Below are positions 47,816 through 59,829 of a DNA stretch of 64,000 nt, piece after piece. The DNA is taken from the NCBI GenBank assembly GCA_963277665.1, contig OY728122.1, positions 1,982,212,883 through 1,982,276,882 on the forward strand. The letters run 5' to 3'. Each line of letters begins with the position of its first letter. Positions within the stretch are counted from its first letter, which is position 1. This stretch comes from Viscum album. Its lineage: Eukaryota > Streptophyta > Magnoliopsida > Santalales > Viscaceae. A model generated the notes under the pieces. It worked only from the letters and a program-made list of their open reading frames with translations, was not told the origin of the DNA and did no database searches. The position numbers were made by a program, and so were the translations under genes.

Positions 47816-47974
47816 GTGCACACATGGGGGAATCTGGGGCTAGCGCTGATAAAGGGTGAAGGGGTGCATGCGGGTGCCGAAGGGTGGCATAAAAGCACTG
47901 CAAAAGGGGGCTCAAGCGCTATAAAATCCCCCCCGATTGGAAAGATTTTTTTAATTTTTTTTTAATTTTTTTAA

Positions 47975-48250
47975 CTTTTATCAGTGCTCAAAAAAAGAAC
48001 TGATAAAAGGGGGATTTTATCAGTGCTAAAAAGAAAGCGATGATAAAGGACCCTTTTATCAGTGCTTTGTTTTAGCACTAATAAAAGACCCCTTTTATCA
48101 GTGATTTTTTTGAGCACTGATAAATGGGGTCTTTATCAGCACTTTTTGGAGCGCTGATAAAGGGGACCCCCCGTTTATCTTCACCGGCATTTAGAGTGCT
48201 TTTATAGCGCTGTTAAAGGCCATTTTTAGCGCTGATAAAAGACGTATTTG
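47975..48250. repeat. CACTA right subterminal repeats
   Basis: Alternating TTTATCAGTGCT / AGCACTGATAAA units in inverted pairs, as at the left end, up to TTTAGCGCTGATAAAAG next to the terminus. Confidence 0.8.
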
Positions 48251-48258
48251 TAGTAGTT

Positions 48259-49339
48259 CCACGTGATGAAAAAGTTAATAAATAATCATAAATTCATCCA
48301 ATAAAGGACGTGTTGATGGAGGATACTCACGATCACTAAAAATCAGGTGACATGACAGAAGAAGTCTATGGTAGAGGCTCCTTAAACCACATGGCACTAG
48401 TCCCCTTCACCAACTCCATCCTGGACTTGTGCCAGATATTCCACACAAACTGGTGAGTATCTAAGGGGGAGAAGACAATAAATTCCCCTCCCCAAAATGA
48501 ATAAAGAGATGGATTCTTGAGATCCAGATTGTGCAGGATTCATCTCTCAACATCTATGGACTTCTCTGATCAATCAAAAGATCGACCATCTTTCTATCAG
48601 GTAATATACCTGCGGGTAGCCGTAGTAGTCATGCTCTAGGAATAAAAGTACTTTATGTGATCATTCATATATCATGTGAAGGGCCTATATGGGGATATGC
48701 AAAGGACATCCCACAATACCATTGGATCAAGAATGATTCAAGACAAATGACACTTAACAAAATTGAGGTATTCGCAATACAAGGGTAAGATCAAATGTAA
48801 AATGTGGAAGCATTAAGAGAAATACATTACTGCTTCCCCCTATGTGTTTCACTGTGTGTCATCAAGAGACATACGACAACAATAGAACATGTCTTCAAGA
48901 TATTGCGAGACTCCTTCAACATTCCACCAAGGATATGAATAATATTCAAGACATGTCAGAACGAGTCACATGGTTCTCCTATGGACACCAATTTGATCTT
49001 GTGGACCCCCTTGTTAAATCACCCAAGACATGAAACATCACATAGATACATCACCCCACTCATATAACAGAGCACACTCAAGTCAGTTGAGTCTTGCGAA
49101 GGATCCTAGACATAACAACCAAGCCGTCATGGAACTCCCTAGGTATGTTATCCGAGACTTGTGATGCCCTGTAAACATATCTTACAGGTCTCGCAATGTC
49201 TCTTAGAGGTGTCATCCAAGACACGCAACACCTCTCGGACTGTATCACATTGTCTCATATGACATCCTCCATACCTATCAATACAGGTCATGCAATGGCT
49301 CCCAGGATATGCCAACTAGATAATGTTAACCCCTTCATA
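48259..49339 (+). other. Non-coding part of the Tat/Ogre-like element
   Basis: Moderate-GC sequence continues 45721-46374 across the CACTA insertion. Irregular short repeats such as GAGACTTGTGATGCCCTG and TCTCGCAATGTCTC lie around 49150-49250. I found no coding motif, and the small open frame at 48842-49033 is unsupported. Confidence 0.4.
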
Positions 49340-50480
49340 TAATAAGGCCATGTCACCAAGTAATCCTCTGTGTACAAGACCCTACATATGCAAACTACAA
49401 GAAATCTGATTCCCACCATAATTGAGATACATAGGTAGCCTTCCTAAGGCCTGAGTTCTATACCAAAAATCATAGGGACTTCCCCAATACACAAGTCCCA
49501 TATCCATACTACATGAGGCTATTAATTCACGCCACTTTGTTTCTTACCCCGACCATAACTCACGTGAGCTTAGGGGGATGTAACAGACACCTCGCTGGAA
49601 TCACAAATCCCTACTATCAAGGGAAAGCCAAGTGTATAAGCCCCAATATAAAGGTAACTATGATGAATCTAATTCCTTCTATATTTATGATACATATGCT
49701 ACCTTCCATCAAACTTCATGCTTGGTATTGACCATAAAGTTCAATCCCATCACCTAACACCTTCATTCAATGAAATTATACTGGTTACTCACCACCCCTT
49801 ATTTCTCACAATGAGCATGGAGAAGGTGGGATTAGGATGTTGTAGTGATCATATCATTTAGGCGACTAACCTCTATAATGGTATAGGGAACACTATGTGT
49901 GTAATATCCAGCATAAATAAACTATTATAACTCTTATTCCTACAAAAATGGGATACATGGGATTCTTTCTTAAGGCCTAAGAACTATACCAAACATACCA
50001 ATGACTGCCCTGATACACAATTCCCTTTTCTATTTTCTATGACGTTTTTAATTCACTTCCTCTTATTTATAACCCTGACCGTAGATCACTTGAGCTTAGG
50101 GGGATGTAACGAAAACCTTGAAGTCATAATAAACCCTCTCTATCCATAGAATCCTAATTGTATAATCCCCAACATAAAGGGAACTATGAAGACTCTAATT
50201 CCTACCATATTTAGGATTTGTAGGCTACCTCCCATCGAGGTTCGTAATCCTTATTGATCATCCAAGAAAATCCTAGAATCTAATATCGCCATTCTAAACA
50301 ATGAAATTGATTACTCACAACCCCTTGTTTATCACAATGAGATTGGATCAAGTGGGAATATGGAGCTATAGTGATCAGGTCATATGCACTATGAACCTTC
50401 ACAGTGGTATGAGGAAGACTCAATGTGTAATCCCAACATATATTAACTACGAAAACTCTAATTTTATTCATAACCAATAT
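49340..50480 (+). repeat. Tandem array, about 263-bp monomers in 526-bp dimers
   Basis: The block [C/A]ACATA..TAACTAY.A.RA.TCTRATTCC recurs at about 49390, 49643, 49908, 50170 and 50433, a period of about 263. Other markers recur only every second monomer: GCTTAGGGGGATGTAAC at 49568 and 50095, TTACTCAC and CACAATGAG at about 49787 and 50310, and CCTAAG/CCTGAG with TATACC at 49445 and 49975. That gives a dimeric higher-order unit of about 526 bp. Small open frames in it are by-products. Confidence 0.75.
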
Positions 50481-51438
50481 ACATATGATTCCCTTGTTTT
50501 AGCTTTGAAATTTTATTTTTTCTCCCAAACATAAGTCCTTTAACATGATGTTAAACTACATGGGTTAAATGAAATACATTTGTTTTTAATCCTATAATAA
50601 CAAAGACATATAGGATGCCCCATACTAGATTAATCCTATCATGGGAATATAGCCACCTCCTCATATGGCGGTGTGTCCCAAAACACTTGTTTTTATGACT
50701 TCAACACATAAGAAACCACCTATTACTTGAGAGTGATGAAGAACCTAAGATACATACAGATGGTCTCACCTAATATATCCTAGTCTTATTCATAACAAAA
50801 GAGACTTAACCTATAGTAATTTTGTTAGGGTGTCTTATTTTGTATCAGGATTAGGAAGAGATTCACAAACATATCTTAAATCAATAAGAGAGTCCTGGAT
50901 TATGAAATAGTTCCCCCCAAAAGTGTGTGATGAGCCCAACCTCCAATCCTCTCAGCCAATGTGAGTCCCAAAAGTCCTTGGGACTAAAATGCATGATGAA
51001 TGTCAGCCTTTAAAAATTAGTTCAATACTTATATATGGACAAGGGAACAATTGGGGGTTTCTGGGGAAGAAGAACCAAATGGTAGAACCAACATGTGATA
51101 CTGAGTGAGGCCATAAGATACCCCTCAATCAAATAATCTAGGGAAATCCCATTCCATGTTCCTATCCAAAACCCAACAAAATAAATGGTGAAACTGAAAT
51201 GAATCTCTCTAAAAAACAATTGGGTTATAATATGTCAGGCAATGTGACTTTCCCACACTATGCAAACGAGATTGATAGGCTCAATGTGAACCTCTTAGGG
51301 AACTTTGTTTCGCAACCCATATATACATACCAAGCAGTAAAACCATCACAAACAGGTATTATTGTATGTCTATCCTTGTACTAAAAAGTCCACACAAGTA
51401 GAATGGATAGAAAGGGAATACAGGACAACTGTGTTAAC
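50481..51438 (+). other. Non-coding part of the Tat/Ogre-like element, up to the solo LTR
   Basis: I saw no recognised motif. The sequence continues after the solo LTR at 56212. A PBS for the element was searched for here and not recognised. Confidence 0.4.
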
Positions 51439-51949
51439 TATAGTGACCCAAGCATAACATACATGGATATTACATCTTTTTAGATGAATATTTTATACAT
51501 TAAAAATACATTCCCAGGGACCATAATATTTTTGTGTCTTTTTAATCATATAATCAAAATATTCTATCCTATTGATATATCTTCAAAATATCCCATAAAG
51601 ATCTCCACATATAGATATCCTACATAAAACCATGTTTGATTACTAGGGGATAGGAAACATAAGAAAGGGGTGAGCACAACTACCAATTATGGGTAAATAA
51701 GTGAGATATTTAAGAATAATTGTGACTATAAGGGTATGAGTACATTATCATGAAAATAGAAGATCATACCCGGCATATCAAATATCATATACATGATTTA
51801 CAAAATAAAGCATGATAGTTCAAAAGACATAAATCATAAAGAAATAAAGGATATAACCCTTGAAAGAAAAACAAAGGAATAAAACACGTGATTTTGGCGG
51901 ACACCTAACAACATAATATGATTTCAATAGTATCCAAGGAATTGTTTCC

Positions 51950-52120
51950 AAGTCAATCTAGGAAGTATGGGTTCACTCCCCATACCATCATGGTAGTCAT
52001 GGTTGACTATCATGGCCATCTTAGTAGCATGAGATCATTCCATATACAATCATGGTAGTCATGGATCACTCCCATGGGAATCTTAGTAGTCAAGGATTAC
52101 TCCAAAGACCATCTTAGTCT
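51950..52120 (-). repeat. Short repeats with CATGGTAGTCATGG
   Basis: CATGGTAGTCATGGWT occurs at about 51990 and 52046, with looser copies (CATCTTAGTAG, AATCTTAGTAGTCAAGG) between and after. Unit about 35 bp. Confidence 0.5.
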
Positions 52121-54244
52121 ATCACATGTGATAAGAATATTTACACAAGTCATGGGATGGAGATATAAGTCCAACCCCTCTCATAGTGAAACCATATATA
52201 CATGTTGCACATGATCATTAAAAATCATACCATAACATATGAAATTAAAAGGGTATCATAAACATGAAAACATATCATAACCTATAGATAAATATACAAG
52301 TTTCATAATTATTTCATAAAAATAAATACCCATTAAAGAGATGAGGATTTCAAAAACATATAACCTATTATAGATAAACTGATTTCGTAAACATATAAAC
52401 TGTGAAATAGAAACTGATTTCATAAACATATATCCTGTGAAAGAGAAATGGGTTTCATAAATACCATGATATTAAAAAAACCCATTCATAGAAAGAATAT
52501 AAATGGAACCATTAGATCATTTAATAGAAGGGAATGAGTAATATAAACAAATGTTATCTTAGAGGGAAAATAATTTTTAAATATTATTAAAAAAAATTAT
52601 TGAGGAAAATAACAATTCTTCTGTTAAAAAATATTTGTAATAGCTAAAACAATTTTAAAATAATTTTCTTATAAAAAAGTATGAAAAATTAAAAAGAACA
52701 ATAGAAATAATTCTAAAAACCTTTTTCATTGAAAAATTATAAAATTATCATCAAAACATTTTAAAATCATTTCTCTGAAAAATTATAAATAATGCTTGAA
52801 ATTTTTTTGAAAACCATTTCTTTGAAAATACATTGAAAAGTTATTCAGAATTCGGGAAAAATTTCTTAAACCCATTTATTTAAAAATATATTGAAAACAT
52901 GTCGAAAAGTCCTAAAAACAATTTTGAAAACTATTTTCCTTAAAAACATATAAAATAAGTTTTAAATTATTTTCGAGACAATTTTCTATGAAAATATATT
53001 AAGGCGTGAAAATTTATTTGAGAACCATTTCCCTGAAAATTACTTTTAAAAAAATTTGTTTAAAAATTATTTGTTTTAAAAAAGGCTTCTTTAATAGAAT
53101 AATGGTGGGTAAATTTATACGTGTCGGACGAGGTAAAAAGAACATTATTTTTCTTGGTAATAATGTTAGAAAAATGAATTGTTAAGGGAGAGAAAATAAT
53201 ATTCGACTGAATTGATTGGTAAAATAAAAAAAGGTTAAAACTGAATTGTAAATATTATAGGATAATGGTACAATATTCTTGGTACCCATTTTTAAAATAC
53301 ATGGTTTTGAAGGATAAAAAATTCCCCACTGAAGATAGGGTAAAACAAGACTTTCTTAGAAACACCTACTTTACTATATGAGGTAACAAAGAGTAGATAA
53401 ATGGTACCAATACATGAATATGTAATGTATATCCATAGTATATGAAAATTATAAAATTTTATTTATATATGGATCATAATATGTAATCAAAGAATAATAG
53501 TCATTAACAATTTAGGGACGTGGTGAGATTGTTTGAATAAACATTTACAACTTAGATAATTGGGATCATACTCTCCATGTAAGAAAATGAAATTGCATGA
53601 ATCTTAATATATCATGGAAATAATTATTTTCATTATATAACAAGTAAAATTAAATTACATACACCTCATAATATAATTTAGGTATATACCAAAACATGAT
53701 TCTCAAAGAAGGAAAATTTCGACAAAACTATTTTCCCGATTTGGTAATTTTTTAAACCTAAACCCCGTGAAATAAAGATCATATAAATGATATTTCAATA
53801 ACCATAATAATATTTATAATATACATGTAATAAAATCTTGTTTATTAGATACACCACACAAAATTAAATAGTGGTGAACATAGAATGTGTCTCACAAAAA
53901 TAAGAAGTGAGATGAAATCCCCTTACCTTGTGTCTTGACTCTCATCGATCTCGTTCAAACCACCATTATAAAAAAAAATATTTTTTATAAATCATTTTAA
54001 GAACCATATTATTATATTTAATATCATATATTTTTTATTAATACATTATTTTACCTTCTAGTTAACTATACAATGATAAGGTTTCTGTTTGGGTAATATT
54101 CCCTTTGTTTTCGATATGTGTCTAAATTTGTTATATTGTTGGGCCTTATACGTATACTATGATTCTTGAATGTAAAACATGATATAAATATAATTTATAT
54201 ACATTATATTTGTATTATAATAATATATAGAATATATATTTATG

Positions 54245-54338
54245 AAATGGAGTACACTATTCAGGAAGACGGTAGGTCATACATACGCATGAACGTTATT
54301 TCCGTTTAATTGTCATATTGAGAGAAATAAATTAAAAG

Positions 54339-54374
<36 letters not shown>

Positions 54375-54705
54375 AATTATTCTAGTATATTTATTATATC
54401 ATATATATTCACTATAAATTCCCTTAATAATATCCATGTATTTTATGAGAAAATCATATCACTTTGAGGGGGCAGTACTCCACAGTTCCTAAAAAGAAAT
54501 TATTGTATTGAAATAATATGGAAAGATTAAATGAATGTTCCAAAAAAATTAATAATTATAAATCAATTATAAATATAATATATATCACATATAAAAATAT
54601 TTTCCATCATAATTTCCTTCATGATAGGTGGTAATGGAAAAATGAACAATCATCGTTTCGAAAGGTAATAGTTCACTGTATATAGAAACATTATGTTCGT
54701 TAACC
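54245..54705 (-). repeat. Decayed hairpin array of the solo LTR
   Basis: The first block (54255-54300: ACACTATTCAGGAAGACGG, CATACATACGCATGAACG) clearly matches hairpin 1 of the gag-only element. The second (about 54455-54500) and third (about 54640-54710) are very degraded. An (AT)n run lies at 54340-54370. Confidence 0.6.
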
Positions 54706-55029
54706 ATTAGATTGAGGTGTGTGTAAGGGTAATTAGAAAAATTATCATAAAAAAATAATAATATATTTAGTATACTGGTTTTACAATAAAATAATGAAAA
54801 AAAATAAAGTATAGGGGTGTAAAAAGAATGTAAAAGAAAGAAGCTTGAGAGAAGGCGCTACCTCTTAATCGGGTAAATCCCTTTGGTTTGTGCCAAAAGC
54901 TACATTGGATTGCCTTATTTAAAAGGGGAATTAAAGTAGGAATAGAGGGATGTTTTTAAGTGTATTGTGTATAGATTATCCAAGCCTATGAGGATTGAGT
55001 GGTGTGATGAAGTTGGAGAGGTGGTGGCA

Positions 55030-55036
55030 TTTTATA
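55030..55036 (-). promoter_or_regulatory. TATA box of the solo LTR
   Basis: Minus strand CCCTATAAAATGCC lies about 1.18 kb from the 5' end of the LTR, like element 2. Confidence 0.5.
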
Positions 55037-56639
55037 GGGAAGGAAAAAGACCCACATAGAATTTTTAAAAACAAGCTTTGGTGTACACATGTTATTACCT
55101 AAAAGAAGTAATGAAAAAACAGTATAAATGAATAAATTAAGGTTTTTTAGCATAATTGTTTCAAAAAAATGGGTTTTGGAAATTGTTTAGGTCATTTGGG
55201 CCCCTAATATTGAGGTTTAGTCCTTAATTAAGATTAATTTGAACTTAATCATAGTGATTAATTTTAATAACTTTTACTAATATTTATTGTAAATTATTAA
55301 GATGATATTATTAGACTATAAATATTTTAAATAATATAAATTTGTATGTTCTTTTTTCAAAATTCACTTCACAGAATTGAAAAAATTAAGAATAATGCGG
55401 GTCCCTCAAATCAATCAAAATAAAGGGTTTTTAATGTAGAAAAATGTTCAAAAGTTTATTATGTTTTATATTCAATTTCAATGTGAAATTGATTATAATT
55501 ACATAAATGGTATTAATATATGTATAATTGATCTAATTTAACCTTAAAAAAATTAAGGTATATTTTATCATTAATAATTTTTTAAACCAAAAGGCAGGTA
55601 TTAACTAAAACGAAGTATTTTCACTATTCATCAAAAAATGAAGTTGCTCAGAAAAATCCCAAAAATTTTACCTGTGATAGTTTCATCATAATATATTCAA
55701 AAATGAAGTTTATTTTATCAATATAAATATCTAAAAGTATATAAAATTAATATTATTATTAAAATAGGATCATTCAAGAATACATTGTTTTTAAACATAG
55801 AAGGGATTTTCCAAAAAACACATCTTCGATTCTAGATATGTTTTATCTATATAAAAAAATTATAAATAATATTTCAAAATTAATTTTTAATATTCATATA
55901 ACTATGTTTAACATATAGGTTATAATGATATCATTTAAAAAAATATCATAATAAATCCTTGTTTCGTTGATACAATGTTATTGCGTGTAACGTAAGCCAG
56001 GTCGGTGTTGCAGGTAGTGCATGCCAAGTCGGTATTTCATGTGAGAACAATGTTTAAATTATTGTTTTAATATATAAATTTATATATATATATCTCTGTG
56101 TATATGTGTGTGTGTGTTTATAGAACTATTTCCAATTCCACCTGAAATCAAAAATATCGTGATTGGAAATAAATTTGAGAAAGATATTTCCTAAAATATC
56201 TCTGTGTTACATTAGCCACACATATCTGGTTGAGAATTTTAATGCATTAATATTGAACTGATCAGCAACCTTGTTCCTTATTGGCTGTTTGATTGTATAA
56301 TCCCTACCCCAGAGAGTGTTTTCATATTTTAGTGCTTGTTCTAGTACCTCATCCGCTGATACAACCCCTACATTTCATAAAGCAATCTCTCCTGCAAGCC
56401 AACATCAACAACTGGTAGAAAATACGATGATTCGGGAGTAACAATGAAATGGTACAATCCTATTCATGAAATCTTCCTATAATATCCTTCAAGTACAACA
56501 ACCGGTGAGCCCGCATCACCAAAGAAATTTTGTAGCTAATCCAGTAGCCCACATCTCTACGACCAACCACTTTAGGAGCATATCCTCAAAGTGCGATAAT
56601 TGCCATTTTCCATAAGTGATGATGGTGGAACAAGATGCT

Positions 56640-58060
56640 CAATATGGATCCCTTTAGGTTCATGTGTCCCCAGGTAGGGAACCTTCTAACCGCCATCATC
56701 ATCATCATCCTGTTGGTACCCATCAGTCACCTACTGGGGGTACTGTCCGACATAAATCTACCTCTGATACCTATGCACGGTCTCCAAAGAAGACTCATCA
56801 GAGGAGGAGGGTGTTAGACATTCAGGAGAGGGCTCATATTCCCACTCCTGTTGGTGATTCTTAACAGCATACTCCAGATAGAACCAGTAATCAAGATCAT
56901 ATTCCAACTAACTCGGAATAAGTATTTGGGCATATTCCCATATCTATAAAATAGACGGATCATATAATGACTCATGATGACGATGCATGTCGGCATACTA
57001 TGGTATGGACCAGTAAGCTTTCTCATACCCCTACTCACTCAAAACAAGTTTTTATGAATATTACCACAATAATCATATGGAAGGCTCATACTCCTACCCA
57101 CATGCATGAATCCCATTAGCATACTCCAATGGATCAATGATGATAGGGGTGGGTGCATATGCCTGCCTCTATTAAACGTTTCGATCAAAAGATAATGATG
57201 AAATAAAATGTGCACGATTATATCCCTGAATACACTTTGCAAAAATGTCAATATATTTAAGCAATAGTTGAGGATATCCACCAAAATATTTTGGAACTCT
57301 TACAGATAAAGGTATAGGAACATAATATTATCCCTACAATGAGAAGAATTCAACACTCTAATCATCACAATAAAGTGGTTGTATTAGATTAATATGACAT
57401 TCTTGCACCCACTCAGGAGGATTATCTTCATATTATCATGAATGGAGATGCATCGGACTTAGACCATACTGTTGTTCTAATGGGGGATAATTAGGTGAGA
57501 GGAACACACACTTTAGGATAGGGGCACATTCTTGTTGGAAAAGACTAGAGGCATACTCCCAAGGCCCACGATCAAGTGTATATCCCCATTCTGGCCAAGG
57601 CTAACAAAGGGATAGTGGCATAATCCTTGAGATGGGATAATATTCCGTTAAACGAATCATTTTTTCATAGTCCAGGGGATAACTGAAGGAATGCACATAT
57701 TACTACATATACTAATGAATGACTACACCAGCATCATTACAAGAAAATATATGAGGCGACACATATCTCTTCTCCCATCCCGGATGTCTATCGGCATATT
57801 TTGGTAGGGAATGTGTATTCTGACCAGTCTCATACTACCATTCAAACTGGGTATGACCATGTGAGAGTGGAACACACCTCAGGAAAGACTCATACTCTTA
57901 CCAATAATGGCCAGGGAAATATCGCAATGGCTCAAAATCGGGCTCATACTGCCATCTTAACTGCGACTCACCAAGTGAGAGTGGCCCATGCCTCAGAACA
58001 AGATCATATCCTTATCAAAAAATGAGACAGATTATCAGCATGTTCCAACAGCTTCTCAAG
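56640..58060 (+). pseudogene. Upstream frame with tandem 21-residue His-Thr-Pro repeats
   Basis: From about 56826 the plus-strand translation has HTP/HIP motifs alternating every 11 and 10 residues, that is a 21-residue (63-bp) unit: AHIPTPVGDS, QHTPDRTSNQD, HIPTNSE, HIPIS, HIMTHDDDACR, HTMVWTSKLS, HTPTHSKQVF, AHTPTHMHES, HTPMDQ. Further related units occur at 57820-58020: SHTTIQTGYDHVRVEHTS, THTLTNNGQG, AHTAILTATHQVRVAHAS. Stops interrupt it. A basic stretch (SPKKTHQRRR) precedes the repeats. I do not recognise a family; a position upstream of gag would fit an extra ORF or a long Gag N-terminus. Confidence 0.55.
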
Positions 58061-59829
58061 AGTTTTCTCAAACTCCCACGGCACCTGAGCATCATATACA
58101 AGTTCCATAAATTTTCATAAAGCATGCTCATTCTCTGACACAACCATAAAAGTCTGTTCAGAATATTCCAACCATGATGTGTAACAAGGCTCATATTCCT
58201 AATATGATCAATGTTAGTGCCCTTAAAGTTGTTTGAGGAACATTATCAATACAATAAGGGTATATCATATATTCTATAAAATTTAAATAAGATGGTGTTC
58301 AATGCCATGATAGTCCTCCTCATGGTATTGTGGATATGGATTGTAGGGACTGTACTAGTAACATCCACTATGCTCAACCTCCCCATGGGGATATATCCCA
58401 TGGGCATGGAAATCCCCGATTTTTCAAACACCTCCTTATAGAGAGGTGGACCATACCCTGACACCTTTTTATAGATAGGTTATCGAGACATCAAGGACAC
58501 CTATATATGGTTCTCCATAAACATCTAGCAGTACTCCATTCCCATCAACAGACAAACCTCGTAGCCATATTATATGGTCAAACTAGATGGAGGCATATAA
58601 GCCTGATGAGTAAGAGGCTGAAATTGATATATAGAGAGGTTTATCTGAAAAAAACCTCCCCATATTGTTCTTCCCCCTCACTACTTTTAGATATGAGATC
58701 TTAGACATGCTAGAAATGAGTGCATTTATTATCTACGCTAGAAAATGTTGGATACTCATCAACAAATGAAGGATCGATATCTCCATTATATAGGATAAAA
58801 TTTTTACCTTCATAAAATTATGATACTCCTTTTGAGGCATGACCTATTTTCTATCTCTATGTCCCAGGTTCTAAAACCAGAAAATAATAGCACAAATATA
58901 CAACACGATTTTCACCATTCCATCATGATGCTTCAACAGATAATCTATCAATCTATGTTAGGAATCCTCATTCAATAATTGGGATTGTATAGAGAATTAT
59001 AAATTTTCTCTCCCATAGAACAACATATACCTTTAGGTACAACATCATGTAATGATATGTCCTCTTGAAAAATTAGGGGACCAGGTGACACTCGAGCTAG
59101 TTGGTCACTACCACAGAATTCCCCCACTTCAAAAGTGGCCATGCACCATGGACGGGGAGGGATGATAGCCAATATGATTCCAAAATGGTCCCCTCAATAC
59201 AATATGTGGACATTCCAAACACGGATATTGATGTTGTGATCACCTAGAAAACTTCCCTTAAGGAAAGATACTCATCATGGGATACCATCTCACATAACTT
59301 GCATGTGAGAACAGACGCACCACATCATAGAGACCAAAATATAAGCTTATATAGTATCCATCTAGGAGGATACTTGACCCCTCATTCTAGGAGAATATCT
59401 ACCACTTCTTCCACCCCACAGTTTTTCAATTCCTAAAAGTATTCAAGACATACCATATGTAGCTGGAGATGAACCCTAACACGTTGGACTGGGGAATTTT
59501 TATCTCAATCACCATCACCATGGTTATTGTCCATTGAAACGATCCTAGAGACATTAGCGGTGATTCAATAGCATCCCCACCTCACAAGTTTTGGGGCATT
59601 AATACATTCATGTTCATCTTGTAAATCATCAACTCCGAAAATGGAGTCATTGGATCCTCAACAACAGGACCAGTCGATGCCAATGGAATCCTCAAATGAA
59701 CCCCACTTCACAATGATGGGGATATTTTCATCATCATCATCCCCAAATATGGAATCATTATTTTCTATGTCTGGAGGAAGGAATCAATGGTTGACATCCC
59801 ACTAGTTCCTCCCACTGTAAGGAAGTCAA
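58061..59829 (+). other. Degraded interior of the Tat/Ogre-like element
   Basis: No motif was recognised in any frame. Composition is as in the neighbouring coding remnants. Short open frames on both strands lack support. Confidence 0.4.

Larger units (their letters stand above)
46375..48258. mobile_element. Non-autonomous CACTA (EnSpm) DNA transposon
   Basis: The left end is CACTACCACAAAA. The right end, read inward on the minus strand, is AACTACTACAAAT (10 of 13 identical), with flanks CCT (46372-46374) and CCA (48259-48261), a near-match 3-bp target duplication. Dense subterminal repeats of the type TTTATCAGCGC occur at both ends. The interior (about 1.9 kb in total) has no transposase; it holds a non-AT block at 46940-47200, an AT minisatellite and a tRNA-like segment. 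Confidence 0.8.
51439..56211 (-). repeat. Solo LTR of a Tekay-like element
   Basis: It runs from TATAGTGACCC (decayed TGTAGAGACCC) to TCTGTGTTACA. The flanks are TTAAC (51434-51438) and TTAGC (56212-56216), a target duplication with one mismatch. There is no PBS on the left and no convincing PPT on the right, and the Tat/Ogre-like sequence continues on both sides, so this is one LTR left after recombination. At 4.77 kb it has the same block order as the LTRs of the gag-only element: 3'-end block, short repeats (51960-52110 and 52200-52470), hairpin region, TATA at 55030-55036, TTTTCACTATTCATCAAAAA at 55618, and U3-end repeats at 55985-56045. Confidence 0.8.

Noticed and set aside
47680..47898. 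Minus-strand open frame with Ser/Pro-rich sequence
   Set aside because: It spans the AT minisatellite and the tRNA-like segment of the CACTA element; no domain or conserved frame.
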